Made by a program: the position numbers and the translations under genes | Assembly (NCBI RefSeq): GCF_037176765.1 | Contig: NC_090025.1 | Location: 71,587,545-71,651,544 of the forward strand | Direction: 5' to 3' | Origin: Anolis sagrei | Taxonomy: Eukaryota > Chordata > Lepidosauria > Squamata > Anolidae | DNA length: 64,000 nucleotides | Part shown: in pieces, positions 1 to 11,498 of the stretch | How positions within the stretch are numbered: position 1 is the first letter of the stretch | Layout: the number at the start of each line of letters is the position of its first letter | The notes under the pieces: model-generated | What the model was told of the DNA's origin: nothing | Database searches by the model: none | The model's input: the letters and a program-made list of their open reading frames with translations, nothing else

Positions 1-659
1 TACTTATCAGAGGTGAGCTAGGTAAGACACTACTATTTCCTCACACTCTGTTTTGTCACAATTTCAATTGCTTTCTTGGCTATGCTCCAGTATTGGGACA
101 CACAAAGGTCTCATATAAAGTCAACTTTGACTACAAACAATCCTAGGTGATAATGGCACCAAACTTCAAAATTAGTTGATATAGTAGATTTCTTGAGTGC
201 ATTAGACATCTTGACTTAGATTAAATCAACTTCAATAATTTTGATATTCAAGCCAAGAGTGATTATGAATTAATTGATATCTTCTGTGGTTCTACAGGCT
301 TCATGGTTGTTATGACTAAGCAGTCAGACTCTGCCATCTGTTCTGTGACACTATGAGCAACATGTCAAAGCTCATGACAAACAATTGGAATGGAAGAATG
401 GGTGAAGATTTGGAATACTAAATTGAAACGTACTTACTCATATGACTTAAAAGAAAATTGGTTTGAAATGATGTACCAATGGTAGAGCACACCAACTAAA
501 TTGGCTAAATGTAATAAAAACTTAAACACTAAGTACTGGAAATGTGTAAAAGAAATAGGTACATTCTTCCACATGTGGCGGAGCTGTAAATTGGCGAAGA
601 ACATTTTGAGAGAAATACATGAAATCATCCAGAAAATCCTACAGATAAATATGCAAATG
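1..659. other. Unassigned AT-rich intergenic DNA
   Basis: No gene, RNA or classifiable repeat is seen. Short open frames on both strands are broken by the AT-rich composition and show no recognisable domain. Confidence 0.5.
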
Positions 660-752
660 AAACCTGAATACTATGTTTTTATGACTGTAAGCTGCTCTGA
701 GTTCCTTGTTGGGAGATGGGGTGGGATATAAATAGATAAATATTATATACAC
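660..752 (+). repeat. L2-type LINE 3' tail
   Basis: The segment reads like the common lizard L2 3' end: a GTAAGCTGCTCTGAG block, then a GGGATATAAATA block and an AT-rich tail. The same tail recurs on both strands throughout the window. No coding part remains. Confidence 0.6.
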
Positions 753-2511
753 AAAGTCCCTATAAAAGCAGTTATCTCAGATGCTTCTCCAGCTATCAGC
801 AACCTTTCTGCCCCTTTAACAAAGTAGCTAGGAAGGGATGGGAAAATATTTCCTCCACTCTCTGACTCTTTTTCATTCTCTCTGGATAGGATACAGATGT
901 TGGTCAATGACTTCACTCTACGCTTGTCCTCTTGGCCATTTCCAGGTTGCCCACATTGTTGCATGCCACCAATAGCCATATGGGGCATCTGGTCATTACA
1001 AGGATCTTGTGTAAAGTCCTTGTCCTTTCCCCCATCAAGGTTCCTTGAGGAAAAACAAAATGGGCACTGTACATGTGACTATCCCCGTTTCCCCAAAGAT
1101 GGAAGTGGATGATTTGTTGCAAAAAGTTTCAAGTTTTGAAGAATTTCAGTTTCTTGGATAATAGAGACTTAATTTGCTCAGTATGACATGTATATCTTTT
1201 TTTTATAATAGCAAAGATGTAACTACATTGCATTATGATTACAGCTAAATGAAGGACTATGTTACTGCTTTTAGGATGTAACTGCAACTTTCAGTTACCT
1301 TCATGATTATGAAATTTGGGCTTCACTAATGAATGGAGGAGGAATGTCACATAATTAAAATTCTGCCTCATGCTGTGTCTTCTGCTTTTGAATAAGAGGC
1401 ATTTAATTTTACAAAAATAATTTTTAATTACATTTGAGGAATGGGGAAGAGTTACTTTTACATAATTACAACTATAATGTTACAAATTGTGGTCTATATT
1501 GTACTTTATTTTTTTAAAGATACTTACTAAGATTCAAATATTTTTGCTTGGTTTTGAACTCAACAAATGTGATTATCTTACCTTGTTCTATTGGAAAGTG
1601 CTGCTGCTGCTTTCTGTTTCCTGAACATTCTCAATAATGGGATTCTGAAGAGGCAGGTAGATTCCATAATATACGGAATGATTTGTTGACTTTAGAAAAT
1701 ATTTGCATGTCACAAATGGGACAGCTAGCTAAAACAGCATTAGCTGTTGAATAGAAGGATAAGGTTCATATCACAGGCAAAATGAAATTGTAGAAATGGC
1801 CTTGTATCTACAGCATTCTAATAATATTAAGCCAATAAAACACCTTTCATGATGCAAGTTCATAGTTTCATGTTTTTAAATCCCTATAAATTAAAGGCAG
1901 TTTTTTTAAAAGGTTAAAACAACACTTTTAAAACAACTAGAACAAAGTAAGAAAATAGCGAGGGGGGGGGGAGTGTTTATAGCCAGGTTCCTGTTGGGTC
2001 AAACCATTAACTCAATGGATTTCCATTGCTTGTGCAATGAGGCATTTCAGACTTCCCTGTGTTAATGGAAGTTCCATCATTTTCAACACCCATTGCTGTG
2101 TGCACACCACCAAACCTAACTATCCATCATTAAATTTTGGCCAAGGCTTTCTACTACAGTGTCACTCAAAAGGATCCTGACCTAGAAAATATTTTTGTAC
2201 CTGCAATATAATTCAGTGCTATGAATGTTGGATCATTCAGAAGTCTTTCTGTGTTCAATATGGCTTGCTTCCAGGGAAGCATGCATAGAAATAAAAGAAA
2301 GCCCTGCAGACCTAAATGCATATACTGTAGAGGTGGACAAAGCAGAGCCCTTTCTTATGTTGTTGAATTGTCATTCCTACCAGCCCTTGCTAGCACAGCC
2401 AATGATAACGCATGGTGGGAGAGGCAGCCCAACAACATCTGGAAAATTGTATGTTGCTCATCCTGAACCACTAATTCATATGCTATCTTGAACATATTGG
2501 GATTTTACCTG
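753..2511. other. Intergenic DNA, mostly unassigned
   Basis: Mostly unique-looking AT-rich sequence. It contains a G run near 1962-1971, and around 2380-2470 a weak remnant of a short DNA transposon with 'tcctaccagccc' and 'caacaacatctgg' blocks. No gene is supported; overlapping short frames near 740-1120 on both strands have no recognisable domain. Confidence 0.4.
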
Positions 2512-2513
2512 TA

Positions 2514-3524
2514 CAGTAGTGTCTCGCTTATCCGACCTCCACTCATCTGACACTCTGTCTCATCCATCATGTGGCTGATTGGAAACATTGAATCCTTTGA
2601 TATGTGCTCATTAGAGTGGGTGGTTTTCTTTTCCAGAGAAGGAGGAGGAAAGCACATCTCCAAAGGGAAGGGAGGAAAGGGGGGTGAATTTAAAGAGAAA
2701 GAGGGATAGGAGGGAAAAAGGAAAAGCCGTGGCTCTTCTAATATTTCTCTCTCTGCTCTTGGTGCACGTAGAGACTCCCTCTCCTGCTTTGGGGACTTCT
2801 CTCCAATCCAGCCTTGTTTCCAAATCAAGGGAGGAAAGAGCTTGTGGCTGGGAGAAAGGAAAGGGGAGAGAGAAGCCAAGGCAGTGGGCCTGGCTGCTGG
2901 TAGGCGGGGTGGGGGTCTGGCCACCCTCTGTCATCACGTTACCTGGCCTGGTGGGCAGAGGACCCCCCCTTTCTTCCTGTACACACACACACACACACAC
3001 ACCAGATCCTCTCTCTCTCTCTTCTCCCTTCCTTTTTCTCACCTATGCACACTCTCTCCTCCTCCTCCTTCTCTTCTAACCCAAGCAAGGAGAATTAGAG
3101 GCATAGAATCCTAGAAATGCAAGAAACCCGCTCCCTTAAGAGGCTATTCAATCCAAGTTGCTGGGCTGGATGGCACAAGCCAAGCCCTCCCAACATGAGC
3201 CACCCACTACCAGATGGGATTCTGGAGACAGTTGATCAATATCAGTGTTTAGCAAATGTTGGTTTTCCAGTGTTGTCATTCCTCTATGCTCAATATGGCA
3301 TTCTAGAGACAGTTAATCTACAGTATATCAGTGTTCCCAACTCTTGTCTTCCAGGATTGGATTGGATTGGATTTCAAACATGATGTTCTGCCGCTTAACT
3401 TGTAAAACCATAAAGCAATTTGGCATTTAATAGGCTTTTCCTTAATCCCTCCTTATTATCCAACATTTTCACTTGTCAAAACGTTCTGCCAGTCCGTTTA
3501 TGTTGGATAAGTAAGACTCTACTG
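2514..3524. mobile_element. Tigger-like Tc1/mariner element, non-autonomous
   Basis: The two ends are imperfect inverted repeats of about 23 bp: CAGTAGTGTCTCGCTTATCC at the left, and the reverse complement of CAGTAGAGTCTTACTTATCC at the right. They are flanked by TA at 2512-2513 and 3525-3526, the target duplication used by Tc1/mariner. The 1011-bp interior has no transposase frame that I can recognise. It holds a purine-rich part, a (CA)n run near 2981-3002 and a (CT)n run just after it. Family knowledge: pogo/Tigger elements have ends of this kind. Non-autonomous status is inferred from the missing transposase. Confidence 0.85.
2981..3023. repeat. (CA)n and (CT)n microsatellite
   Basis: About eleven CA units are followed by CT-rich sequence inside the Tigger-like element. 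It explains the low-complexity frames on both strands here. Confidence 0.85.
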
Positions 3525-3526
3525 TA

Positions 3527-4861
3527 TTTAAATTCACCCATTCTTAAGATGTGTGAGTAGGGAATGATATCACATTAACTAGGTGGACCTTCTGAGTCAT
3601 CTATGCAAACTAGTGCAAAATCAACATTTTGATAGAGCAGCTTCACAAATACAGTGGTAGCCTTGCACACTATGCAATTAGTTTTTATTTTCAAATCAGT
3701 TTTGTTAATTATAGTGATCAGGCTGATATCTCTTAATTCTTTTAAAGTTGTTCTAACTGTTTGGAGGAAAAAACTATACAGGCCAACAGCCAGATCACTA
3801 TACCATATGATCTCTATTGAATTCTCCTCTCTGGTTTTGAGATTAAAACAAAATTTAGGTCATATTGTGCTACTTTAGTTTGATTTTTGTCATGTCACTT
3901 GAAGCTATCTTTTATTTCATTCTTACATGAATTGTAAATTAAATCCAGAAAGATTACAACTTGCTTTTTAAAAAACAAAGGCAGGGAAGAAAAAAAAAGA
4001 AAGAAAACTACAATCCATTTGCAAGACCCATTTTAGCGAATGCTTACTTCAGAGAACGGAAACATATGTTTCTTTTCAGTTAAACATTAATTGCATATAT
4101 ACACAATAAAATGTGGTTTAAGAGACAGCCACTCCTTATATAATGTGCATAGAAAAGGATCTGTTGTCATGCATAGGCATATATGAGTACATCATATCAA
4201 TTTTAAGGCTGCCATTGAAGTATGTGACAGGATAAAAGCTTTCTCCTTAGAGATCATAGGAGGGACAACAACTCTGTTTATGTCAAGTCAGTGATCCCAA
4301 CAGTAAGCCTTCTGGACTGTCATATTGATTGGAGCAAGGAAGTTAAGTGTATACTAGAATAGTCAGTCATGAACACAGCCTCCAAGGTTTAGAAGACCTT
4401 AGATGCTGTCTATTTACTTCTAGAAAAATATCAAGTGAAAATGAGAAACAAGGAAAGATTTTAAGTAATTTGAGCAAGAAGGGATATAAGTACTGGGAAC
4501 ATAGCTTGGATTGTAACACTACCATCTTGCTGTAATCCCTTGCTATCTTTATATAAGTATCTGGTTTTGTGATACTGTCTTACTTTTTGTTCATTTTCTA
4601 AAGTCATGGTGTGATGTGTTAGAGTTCTCCTGAGCTACATTCAACATGTCTCTGGGAGGAAATATCGTATTGCATCTTGCAATATTTTTGAGCTTACAGA
4701 CTTAGGGCACATCTATCTTGGAACTGAATTGGAAGGAACCCATTTTACTGCATGAGTGATTAGATTGATAAGTCTCAACCTGTTTTGAGGCCATATGGGT
4801 GAGTGAATTGACCAAAATGTCCCACCCCTCCTTTCCTGGAGAAATGTGCATTTGCACACCA
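3527..4861. other. Unassigned AT-rich intergenic DNA
   Basis: No gene or well-defined repeat is seen. Near 4707-4800 a 'gggcacatctatcttgga' start recalls short hAT-type elements, but no matching end was found. An A-rich run occurs near 3990-4008. Confidence 0.4.
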
Positions 4862-5363
4862 GAGGCTTACTTACTTAGGTGATTCCTCGTAGTCCGAGGA
4901 AGATAGTCCTCCAAGAGTGGTAACCTGGGGGTGGATCCGTAGGTGGCTGTGGAGCCCTATTCTTGATCTGCATCTTCTCCCGCAGTGAGGGCATCGGTTT
5001 CCAGGTGGAAGGCGGTCCCGGTTGGGGTTGGCTTGATGCGCCTTCCTCTTGGTACGTTTCTCTCTTTCTCCCTCCATTCGTGCCTCTTTAAATTCTGCAG
5101 CACTGCTGGTCACAGCTGACCGCCAACTGGAGTGCTCAAGGGCCAGGGCTTCCCAGTTCTCAGTGTCTATGCCAGAGTTTTTAAGGTTGGCTTTGAGCCC
5201 ATCTTTAAATTTCCTGTCCTCCAACATTCCGTTTTCTGTTCTTAAGTTCGGAGTAGAGCAACTGCTTTGGGAGATGGTGGTCGGGCATCCGGACAACATG
5301 GCCAGTCCAGCGCAGTTGATAGCGGAGGACCATCGCTTCAATGCTTCAATTCTCACCAACACT
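4862..5363 (-). mobile_element. 3' end of a zinc-finger LINE, copy 1
   Basis: The minus strand has an open frame of 163 codons (4871-5362) matching the C-terminal end of a non-LTR retrotransposon ORF2. The recognisable blocks are RKFKDGLKANLK, GIDTENWEALALEHSSWRSA, and a C2H2-type finger CPHCGRRCRSRIGLHSHLRIH near residues 124-144. Related ORF2 proteins in other animals end in the same order. The N-terminal 40 or so residues are diverged. The copy is 5'-truncated, and its broken end abuts a short hAT element. I am sure of the LINE origin but not of the clade. Two more copies occur at 17345-18965 and 32548-33180. Confidence 0.82.
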
Positions 5364-5371
5364 GTCTAGAA

Positions 5372-5505
5372 CACAGTGGTTCTCAACCTGAGTCCCCAGG
5401 TGTTTTAGCCTACAACTTCCAGAAATCCCACCAGTTTGCCAGGTGTTAGGATTTCTGGGAGTTAAAGGCTGAAACATTTGGGGACCCATAGGTTGTGAAC
5501 AACTG
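5372..5505. mobile_element. Palindromic hAT-type MITE, copy 1
   Basis: The left arm (CAGTGGTTCTCAACCTGAG...) and right arm (...GGTTGTGAACAACTG) are inverted repeats along nearly the whole element. The flanks GTCTAGAA (5364-5371) and GTGTAGAA (5506-5513) match at 7 of 8 bases, which fits an 8-bp hAT target duplication. A better-preserved copy lies at 59397-59531. Confidence 0.75.
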
Positions 5506-5513
5506 GTGTAGAA

Positions 5514-6080
5514 GAACTCATTGGGAACATTTGTTCCCTTTATGGAATCACAGATTAAGATACCTGCTGGGTCTTATCCAGGGTTTCGAGTCCTGAAATC
5601 TCTGGTTGAGACTTTTAGTTTAACCAAGTTACCACTTAGAAAATAATACCCACTTGGCCATATAGCAGTTGCATTCTTTATTTTGTCAGCTCTTGTATCT
5701 ATTATTACCACTTGTTAGGAAGGGCAACAAATTATGAACAGACATCACTCAGATGAGTGCTCTTACTACATTCTGATTGTAAACATGCTCTATGAAGTGC
5801 TCTATGAAGCACCTTCAAAAGAGCAACAGATTAATCAATGCTCATACTCTGGATTTTCAATTTTGTGACTATAATCATGATGTGGCCTTTGTGAAACATC
5901 CTATAAAATGAAATTGACTGTGTAACTAGTGGTGACATATGCTGCAAGCAGGATCCTAGCCTAAAAAGTATAGAAATAAGAGTTGAGATCAGAGACCCAG
6001 GGAAGCACTACAGAAGTAGGAAGAGAAGTGAAATTAACTCTAAAGTGTAAGCTCATTGTTATACAAAGTTTTCCAAATCA
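5514..6080. other. Unassigned intergenic DNA
   Basis: No gene or classifiable repeat. A local duplication of 'gctctatgaag' near 5789-5812 is the only structure noticed. Confidence 0.4.
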
Positions 6081-6265
6081 GTTGTCATGTGCCTTCAAAT
6101 TGACACAGCTTATTCAAGGGTTTTCATGGCAAGATTTGCCCCTTTTCCTCTAATGCTTAGAGAATGTGACATGGCCAAAGTCACCCACTGCCTTTCCATG
6201 ACTGAGCAAGGATTTAGACTGGTCTCCTTGAAGTTCCAGTCCAACACTCAAGACATCAAAGAAAC
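6081..6265 (-). mobile_element. Old CORE-SINE/MIR-like element
   Basis: In the + direction it reads 'gtgccttcaa', 'ttcatggcaagatttgcc', 'gagaatgtgac', 'ggccaaagtcacccactg', then 'tttagactggtctcc' and 'agtccaacactcaa'. This block order is that of the reverse complement of the widespread amniote CORE-SINE/MIR-like repeat. Divergence is high, so it is old. Confidence 0.6.
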
Positions 6266-6814
6266 TGCAACTAGTAGGTGAATAGTTTTTTACAATGACT
6301 GCTACTCTGCACACTGGGCAATAATTTTTGTATTGTGTAGACATTTCATCAAAGTGCACAGTGCTCCATAGTATATAGTTTACAGTTTTAAATTAATAGA
6401 AACTGGACTCCTGTATTGTAAAAAATAGTAGAGCAACCACTGATATGAGACACATACTATATACTTAGCAATGAGACTGGGAGTACATTTGTTTCTGCAC
6501 AAGTAGTCTTGTCTTAAATTGTTGCAATTCAAGTTAAAATTAGGTTATTTAAATTGTACAAGGAATGTGTGCTAAATCTGTCATGTAGCTTCATCAGAAA
6601 CTATAGCGGGGTTGGTAAACACAACTTTTGAAGTGCTCAAGGCTAAGCTTTGCTGACTATAAACATGTAAAAGAGAGAGGTTTGGAAAGAAAGACTCAAA
6701 TGAGGTGAAATTCTCAGTCTAGTCTAATTATAGAATTCTAGTCTAGTTATAGAATTAAACTTAGAATAGTGTGGTCCTCTGGATGTTGCTGAAAGGCAAC
6801 TTTCGGCAATGTTA
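6266..6814. other. Unassigned intergenic DNA
   Basis: AT-rich sequence with a short local duplication of 'tagtctagttatagaatt' near 6719-6750. No gene or named repeat is supported. Confidence 0.4.
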
Positions 6815-6961
6815 GGGCCCTTCCAGACAGACTCTATATCCCAGGATCTGATCCCAGGTTTTCTGTTTATCCCAGATTAGTAGTGTGGACTCATATAATC
6901 CAGTTTAAAGCAGCAAACCTGAGATCAGATCCTGGGATATATGGCTTTTCTGGAAGGCCCC
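6815..6961. mobile_element. Short hAT-type MITE with GGGCCCTTCC ends
   Basis: The ends GGGCCCTTCCAGACAG and the inverted TTCTGGAAGGCCCC bracket 147 bp whose interior arms are also largely complementary ('cccaggatctgatcccagg' against 'cctgagatcagatcctggg'). Related elements recur at 20617, 42509, 44951, 49606 and 51660. No clear 8-bp target duplication was seen. Confidence 0.7.
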
Positions 6962-7023
6962 TTAGCCAAAGATGAGGAATATGGAGCTTGAAGATACCAC
7001 AAAGGTAAAGGGCAGAACTCTAT

Positions 7024-7175
7024 AGCTAAGGCATCCCTGACAGATAACCATCCAAATTCAGTCTAAAATGCCCCAATGAACAATAGTCTACCACTACTGA
7101 TGAACTGATCTTACCAGGAGACAGACCTTCCTAACATTTGATGAAAAAATTCTGTTCTTGTAATTTGAATATATT
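7024..7175 (-). mobile_element. Degenerate CR1 LINE 3' fragment
   Basis: The run 'ccctgacagataaccatcc...' through 'ctaccactac' to 'gaccttcctaacatt' parallels the 3' region of the CR1 copy at 40796-41310. It is much more diverged and lacks both ends. Confidence 0.5.
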
Positions 7176-7179
7176 ACTG

Positions 7180-7412
7180 TATGTACTCATGTATGAGTCC
7201 AACATGTGTATAAGACAATTGCAGATTTGGGGGCCACAATTATGGATTTAGATATGACCTATGTATGAGGGGTATTTTATGGATGCCACAGTATTGAGAA
7301 TAGAGAGGATTGGTGCTTTATCACATTGACCCCTGGATATGTCGACCCAGGTTTATGGGGTTATTATTTGACTAAAATTTCTACACCTATACATGAATAT
7401 ATAAGGTAGTTC
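7180..7412. mobile_element. Short DNA-transposon-like element with inverted ends
   Basis: The left end contains TACTCATGTATGAGT, and the right end contains the inverted counterpart ACCTATACATGAATA. The roughly 230-bp interior has no frame. Superfamily is not determined and the boundaries are approximate. Confidence 0.45.
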
Positions 7413-8483
7413 CAAGTTTTGTCTTCTGGACCAGCAGAAATCCACCTTGGTCTATCTGCTATATGATTAGATTTTTTAAAGAAACAAACATATCACATTT
7501 CCTCTTAATTTTCTCCTTCACAAATTAAATATAGCTTCAACTATTCTTCACAGATTTGATTTCTGGATCCATCACCATCTTGATAACTTACCTTTAGTTA
7601 TCTCTCAACTTGTTCATATCCTTGTTAAACTATATTTCCTAGAATTACACATACTAATACTCGTGAGATCTGAGTAGCACAGAATAGACTAGTGATATTT
7701 ATTCCCTTCAGTCTGGACACCAATAGCCTTTTTTTTTTTTTTTTTGCTGTCACATCCCACTGTTGACACGTTGTGAGGCTTATAAGAACTCATGATTTTT
7801 CTTACACACACTGCTGTTAGGCTAGGTTTCACCTATTCTATATTTGTACATACATTTTCCTGCCTAAAAGTACCATTTTACTTGACTCCATGTTGAAATT
7901 AATTTTGCTAGTTTAGGCCCAATATCAATTTTTTTAAGGTAACCATGAATATTGATTCTGTTTTCCAATGAATTCTCTCAGTATGGTGGTATCTGCATGT
8001 TTGTTGAGTACGACTTCAATTCAGCCATTCAAGTTATATCACTGGGACCATGACACAATCCAGATATATATAGCATTTGTCACATTTGCTCAGCATGATG
8101 GGAATCACCGGTGAGCAAACTCTGAGTTTAGTTTATAATAACATAGTAAGGAACATTTCATGTTAACTTGTTTGAAAAAATATAAAGAGAGACCATGTTG
8201 AAAGCTCTTCTGAAAACAAGATATACTAAAAGTATAATATTCAGCAGGTCTAACTTTTTTCATTTTACTATTTTATCAAAAAACTGTTCTATAATATTTC
8301 CTAGTATTAGCATCAAGCTGATTGTTTTCCTTTTTTTTTTTTTTTGGAGCTGTAGACCATGACTGAGATTAAATCTACAAATTCTTTTAGGGAGCTTGCA
8401 ACAGTTGTATGTCGAAGACAAATTCTTTTTTGTCATTATCATAATCTTCATCATCAACAACATCACTGAGCATCTCAGTAGAA
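7413..8483. other. Unassigned intergenic DNA
   Basis: AT-rich with T runs near 7730-7745 and 8330-8345. No gene or named repeat is supported. Confidence 0.4.
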
Positions 8484-8934
8484 CAGTGGTTCCCAATCTG
8501 TGGTCCATGGACCACCAATGATGCGAAAAAATGAAAATATCTTCCATGGCCTCACCATTACTATACTATTGCCTTGAAACCACGTGGCAATGAGAACAAC
8601 TGGTCTCATGAAACCCTCTTATAGTGCCAAGGCAACAGGGATGTCAGGAGGGGAGAGGCTGACTACCCACGAAAGATTACTACTAACACATCAGCTCTAA
8701 TTAACTATGGTTTTCTGTGGACGAGCAGATAGCAACTACTGGATGGCATATGCTCTGTATCAGAAACTAGAGCTGATGTACTTTTATCTAATGCAATTTT
8801 ATGAATCAGCACCCTAAATAATCAAACCGAATCTAGATGTGATCAAAAACCGATTCGTAACCCTTTTGGTACTAATGTCGGAGGGTGGTCCCTAGTCAAG
8901 TGTTCCCTGATCAAAAAAAGGTTGGGAACCACAG
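8484..8934. mobile_element. hAT element, CAGTGGTTCCCAA family, copy 1
   Basis: The left end is CAGTGGTTCCCAATCTGTGG and the right end is an inverted GGTTGGGAACCACAG. The flanks CAGTAGAA (8476-8483) and CACTAGAA (8935-8942) match at 7 of 8 bases, as expected for hAT. It is 451 bp with no transposase frame. A second copy at 50613-51276 is interrupted by a Helitron. Confidence 0.8.
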
Positions 8935-8942
8935 CACTAGAA

Positions 8943-9302
8943 CATTGTTTAAATGCCTCAAAAATTGGCAGACTGGTTTTGGTTATTGTCCAAGTTGCAG
9001 TGCCAAATTAGAGGTTTAAAAAGTGTGGTATTGATCAAGAAATAATGACAGATGTGTAGAGTTGGGAAAGTATTTTTATTTGTCACTTAAGTAGCAATCC
9101 TCACTTTCAAGATGGAAATTTTAAAATGAGAGAGAACTTCCTAGAAGCAAAGCAGGGGGCAGAAATAACTCATTGGAACATTGTGCTATATTTGCCAGCA
9201 TCTGATGGAATGCTTTTGGTTGTCAGCCAAGTTGCAGCTGGAAGCTTTGTGTCAAATTTCAAGGGGGCTTCCTAGAAGCAAAAAATGGGGTCATACAATA
9301 AT
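8943..9302. other. Unassigned DNA with a diverged internal duplication
   Basis: 'cttcctagaagcaaa' occurs near 9139 and 9268, and 'tttggtta/tttggttg...ccaagttgcag' occurs near 8979 and 9215. This suggests an old local duplication. No gene is seen. Confidence 0.4.
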
Positions 9303-9582
9303 ACTATGTAACATTTGAAATAGTTTCTGTTCCTGGTTTGAAAGTGTTATTCCTGATTAATTGTGTGGTATACTCCAGAAACTTCATTTTTGTGACTGCC
9401 ACAAACTATGCTGAATTGGTTGAGACTTGAGATATTCATTGAAAAACTATATCAAAATGTGCTGCAGGATGTCCCGCAAAAACAAAGTTTTGCCGTTTAA
9501 AAAACTTTTTTTCATGTTTTTATGATAGAACCAATTAGGAAATGACATTTATAACCCAGGAACAAAAATTGTGTTACATAGT
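9303..9582. repeat. Unclassified repeat with short inverted ends, copy A
   Basis: Bounded by ACTATGTAACA and its exact inverse TGTTACATAGT. The interior is closely matched by 16413-16780. The superfamily is uncertain because no consistent target duplication was seen. This copy lacks the small L2-tail insertion that interrupts the second copy, so it acts as an unoccupied reference site. Confidence 0.7.
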
Positions 9583-10544
9583 GTTGGGAAACAATTTTAA
9601 AGTGTGCTAGAAAACAAGAGATAACCATATAAAGTGCTGCTGTGAAGATTACAGGGAGAAAGACAGAAATCCAGAAGAGAAATAATGCACTCCAGCCACT
9701 ATTCCTGAGTTTAGAAAAGATTATAGAAAAAAAGGAAAGGGTTTCTGAGATACTCTGGTAACATATCTGAAATTAAACTGGGATGAGGGCATGAAAATTG
9801 AAGTTGAGGTCTCTTGAGGTGTTAGGTGCAGAACAGAGCAGCACCACTAAGCTTCAGCTAGTTATTAATAAACTGCTTGGTCTCTTCTCACATATGGACA
9901 AGGTGCTATAAAGGTAAATCTGGCCATCCCTTAACAGCATTAAGAACCTGTGTATAGGAGTTTTGAAATCATTTCCCTCACCAATTTTAAGGTAATTATT
10001 TTATCGAGATCCATCACAATTAAATCACAGGTTTCATACTGAGGGTTTGATAAGAGTCCCACTCTGAAGAAGTTGCCAACACACAGGAACCTTTAAGGCT
10101 TTTCACCAGATTTCCCCTGAAGTCTTTGGTCTGCAGCTGCCATATTTTCAGACAGCTTCCATTGGCTGTCAGTGTTGAACAATTCCCCAAAGGTTGCCTC
10201 CAGGGCCTTTCTCACAGACCTTTAATTTTTGCCTTGAATGCTTCCAGCTTCCGTCTTGGCTTTATAATGCTGCTACTGCTGCTCTTCTTTCTGTTGACTT
10301 CTTCATCAGATACTTCTCCAATGAACCCCTGACTTAACCTCTTCAACTGAACTGCCCTCAATAGCTGCTTATATTCATGCCAGCCACAAATGTCCAGGCA
10401 AAGAACTTTATGGGAGAGAATAAATACCTTGTGAAGTTTGTTCTTGATGAAAGCAGTGAATAATTTTACCAATATTCTTGCCACTATAACACCTTTGACA
10501 TTCTTTTTATGGCCACTTTTTATTAGTGCCTGTTTCAGCCCACT
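9583..10544. other. Unassigned intergenic DNA
   Basis: No gene or named repeat. Short frames at 10126-10484 on opposite strands overlap and contain no recognisable domain. Confidence 0.4.
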
Positions 10545-11128
10545 ACTCTTTAAACATTTTTAATTGTTTAAAATAAATTGTATTATTATTTAAACAAAAA
10601 GGAAAAACAACGATATATGTTTACAAATAGAGCACGAAACATGCAAAGACAATAACAAACACAGTAGACAATACATCCCCTCCATCCCCACACCTGTGAA
10701 CTTCATCCCTGCTCACTATGATATCTATACCTTATAATATCTTCCCGTATTAATTCCTTGAATCGTTCCTCTTGAGACATCCTTAAAATCAGCTTTTGCC
10801 TTCTTTCCAATATATACGAAGGCCAACCACCATTTGTTTACAAATTCTTCATTATTTTTACCATGAAGTCCATTAGACAGCTTGGCCATTTGAATGTAAT
10901 CTATTGTTATTTCTCTTTAATCTCTCTATTTTTCCTCCAAATCTATTTTATTGAGGACGAAGAGGGGAAATCAAGGGTAGGGGACTCCAGACAAAAAGAG
11001 GAAAGGGTAGTTTTTTCTTATATATGTAAAGTGGGAGAACAATAATATGATAGGAAAGTAGGAAATATATAACAAAAGCGAAAAAAGTGGTAAAGAGGAA
11101 AAAAGAAAAAAAGAGAGAAAAAAGAGAT
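10545..11128 (-). mobile_element. L1-like LINE 3' region, probably composite
   Basis: Read on the minus strand, it contains a stretch translating to FVNKWWLAFVYI-like sequence near 10795-10850, which resembles the end of L1 ORF2. The A/G-rich part 11015-11128 resembles 31303-31385, which is attached to a clearer L1 end. Frames are broken, so only a degenerate 3' fragment is claimed. Confidence 0.5.
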
Positions 11129-11498
11129 CAGGGGTCCACAAACTTTTTAAACAGAGGGCCAGGTCATAGTCCCTCAAACTGTTGGAGGGCCAGATTATAA
11201 TTTGAAAAAATAATGAATGAGTTCCTATGCACAATGCACGTATCTTATTTGTAGTGCAAAAAACACTTTAGAACAATACAATAATTAAAGTGAAGAATTT
11301 TTTTAACAAATATAAACTTATTAGTATTTCATTGGGAAGTGTGGGGCTGCTTTTGGTTGATGAGATAGGATTGTTGTTGTTGTTGTTGTTGTTGTGTGCT
11401 TTCAAGTCATTTCAGACTTAGGTTGACCCTGAGCGAGGGCCGGGTAAATGACTTGGAGGGCCGTATTCAGCCCCCGGGCCGTAGTTTGAGGACCCCTG
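11129..11498. mobile_element. hAT-type element with CAGGGGTCC ends
   Basis: The left end is CAGGGGTCCACAAACTTTTT and the right end is an inverted GTAGTTTGAGGACCCCTG. GGGCC-containing blocks lie just inside both ends. The inner part holds a (TTG)n run and a piece resembling a CORE-SINE end ('gtgctttcaagtcattt'). The putative duplications aaagagat and ttctagat match only in part. Confidence 0.7.
11371..11394. repeat. (TTG)n microsatellite
   Basis: Eight trinucleotide units inside the hAT-type element, just before a CORE-SINE-like piece. Confidence 0.85.

Noticed and set aside
2505-3114. Several overlapping frames of 88-143 codons on both strands
   Set aside because: They lie in GC-moderate, purine-biased sequence inside a Tigger-like element and overlap each other on both strands.
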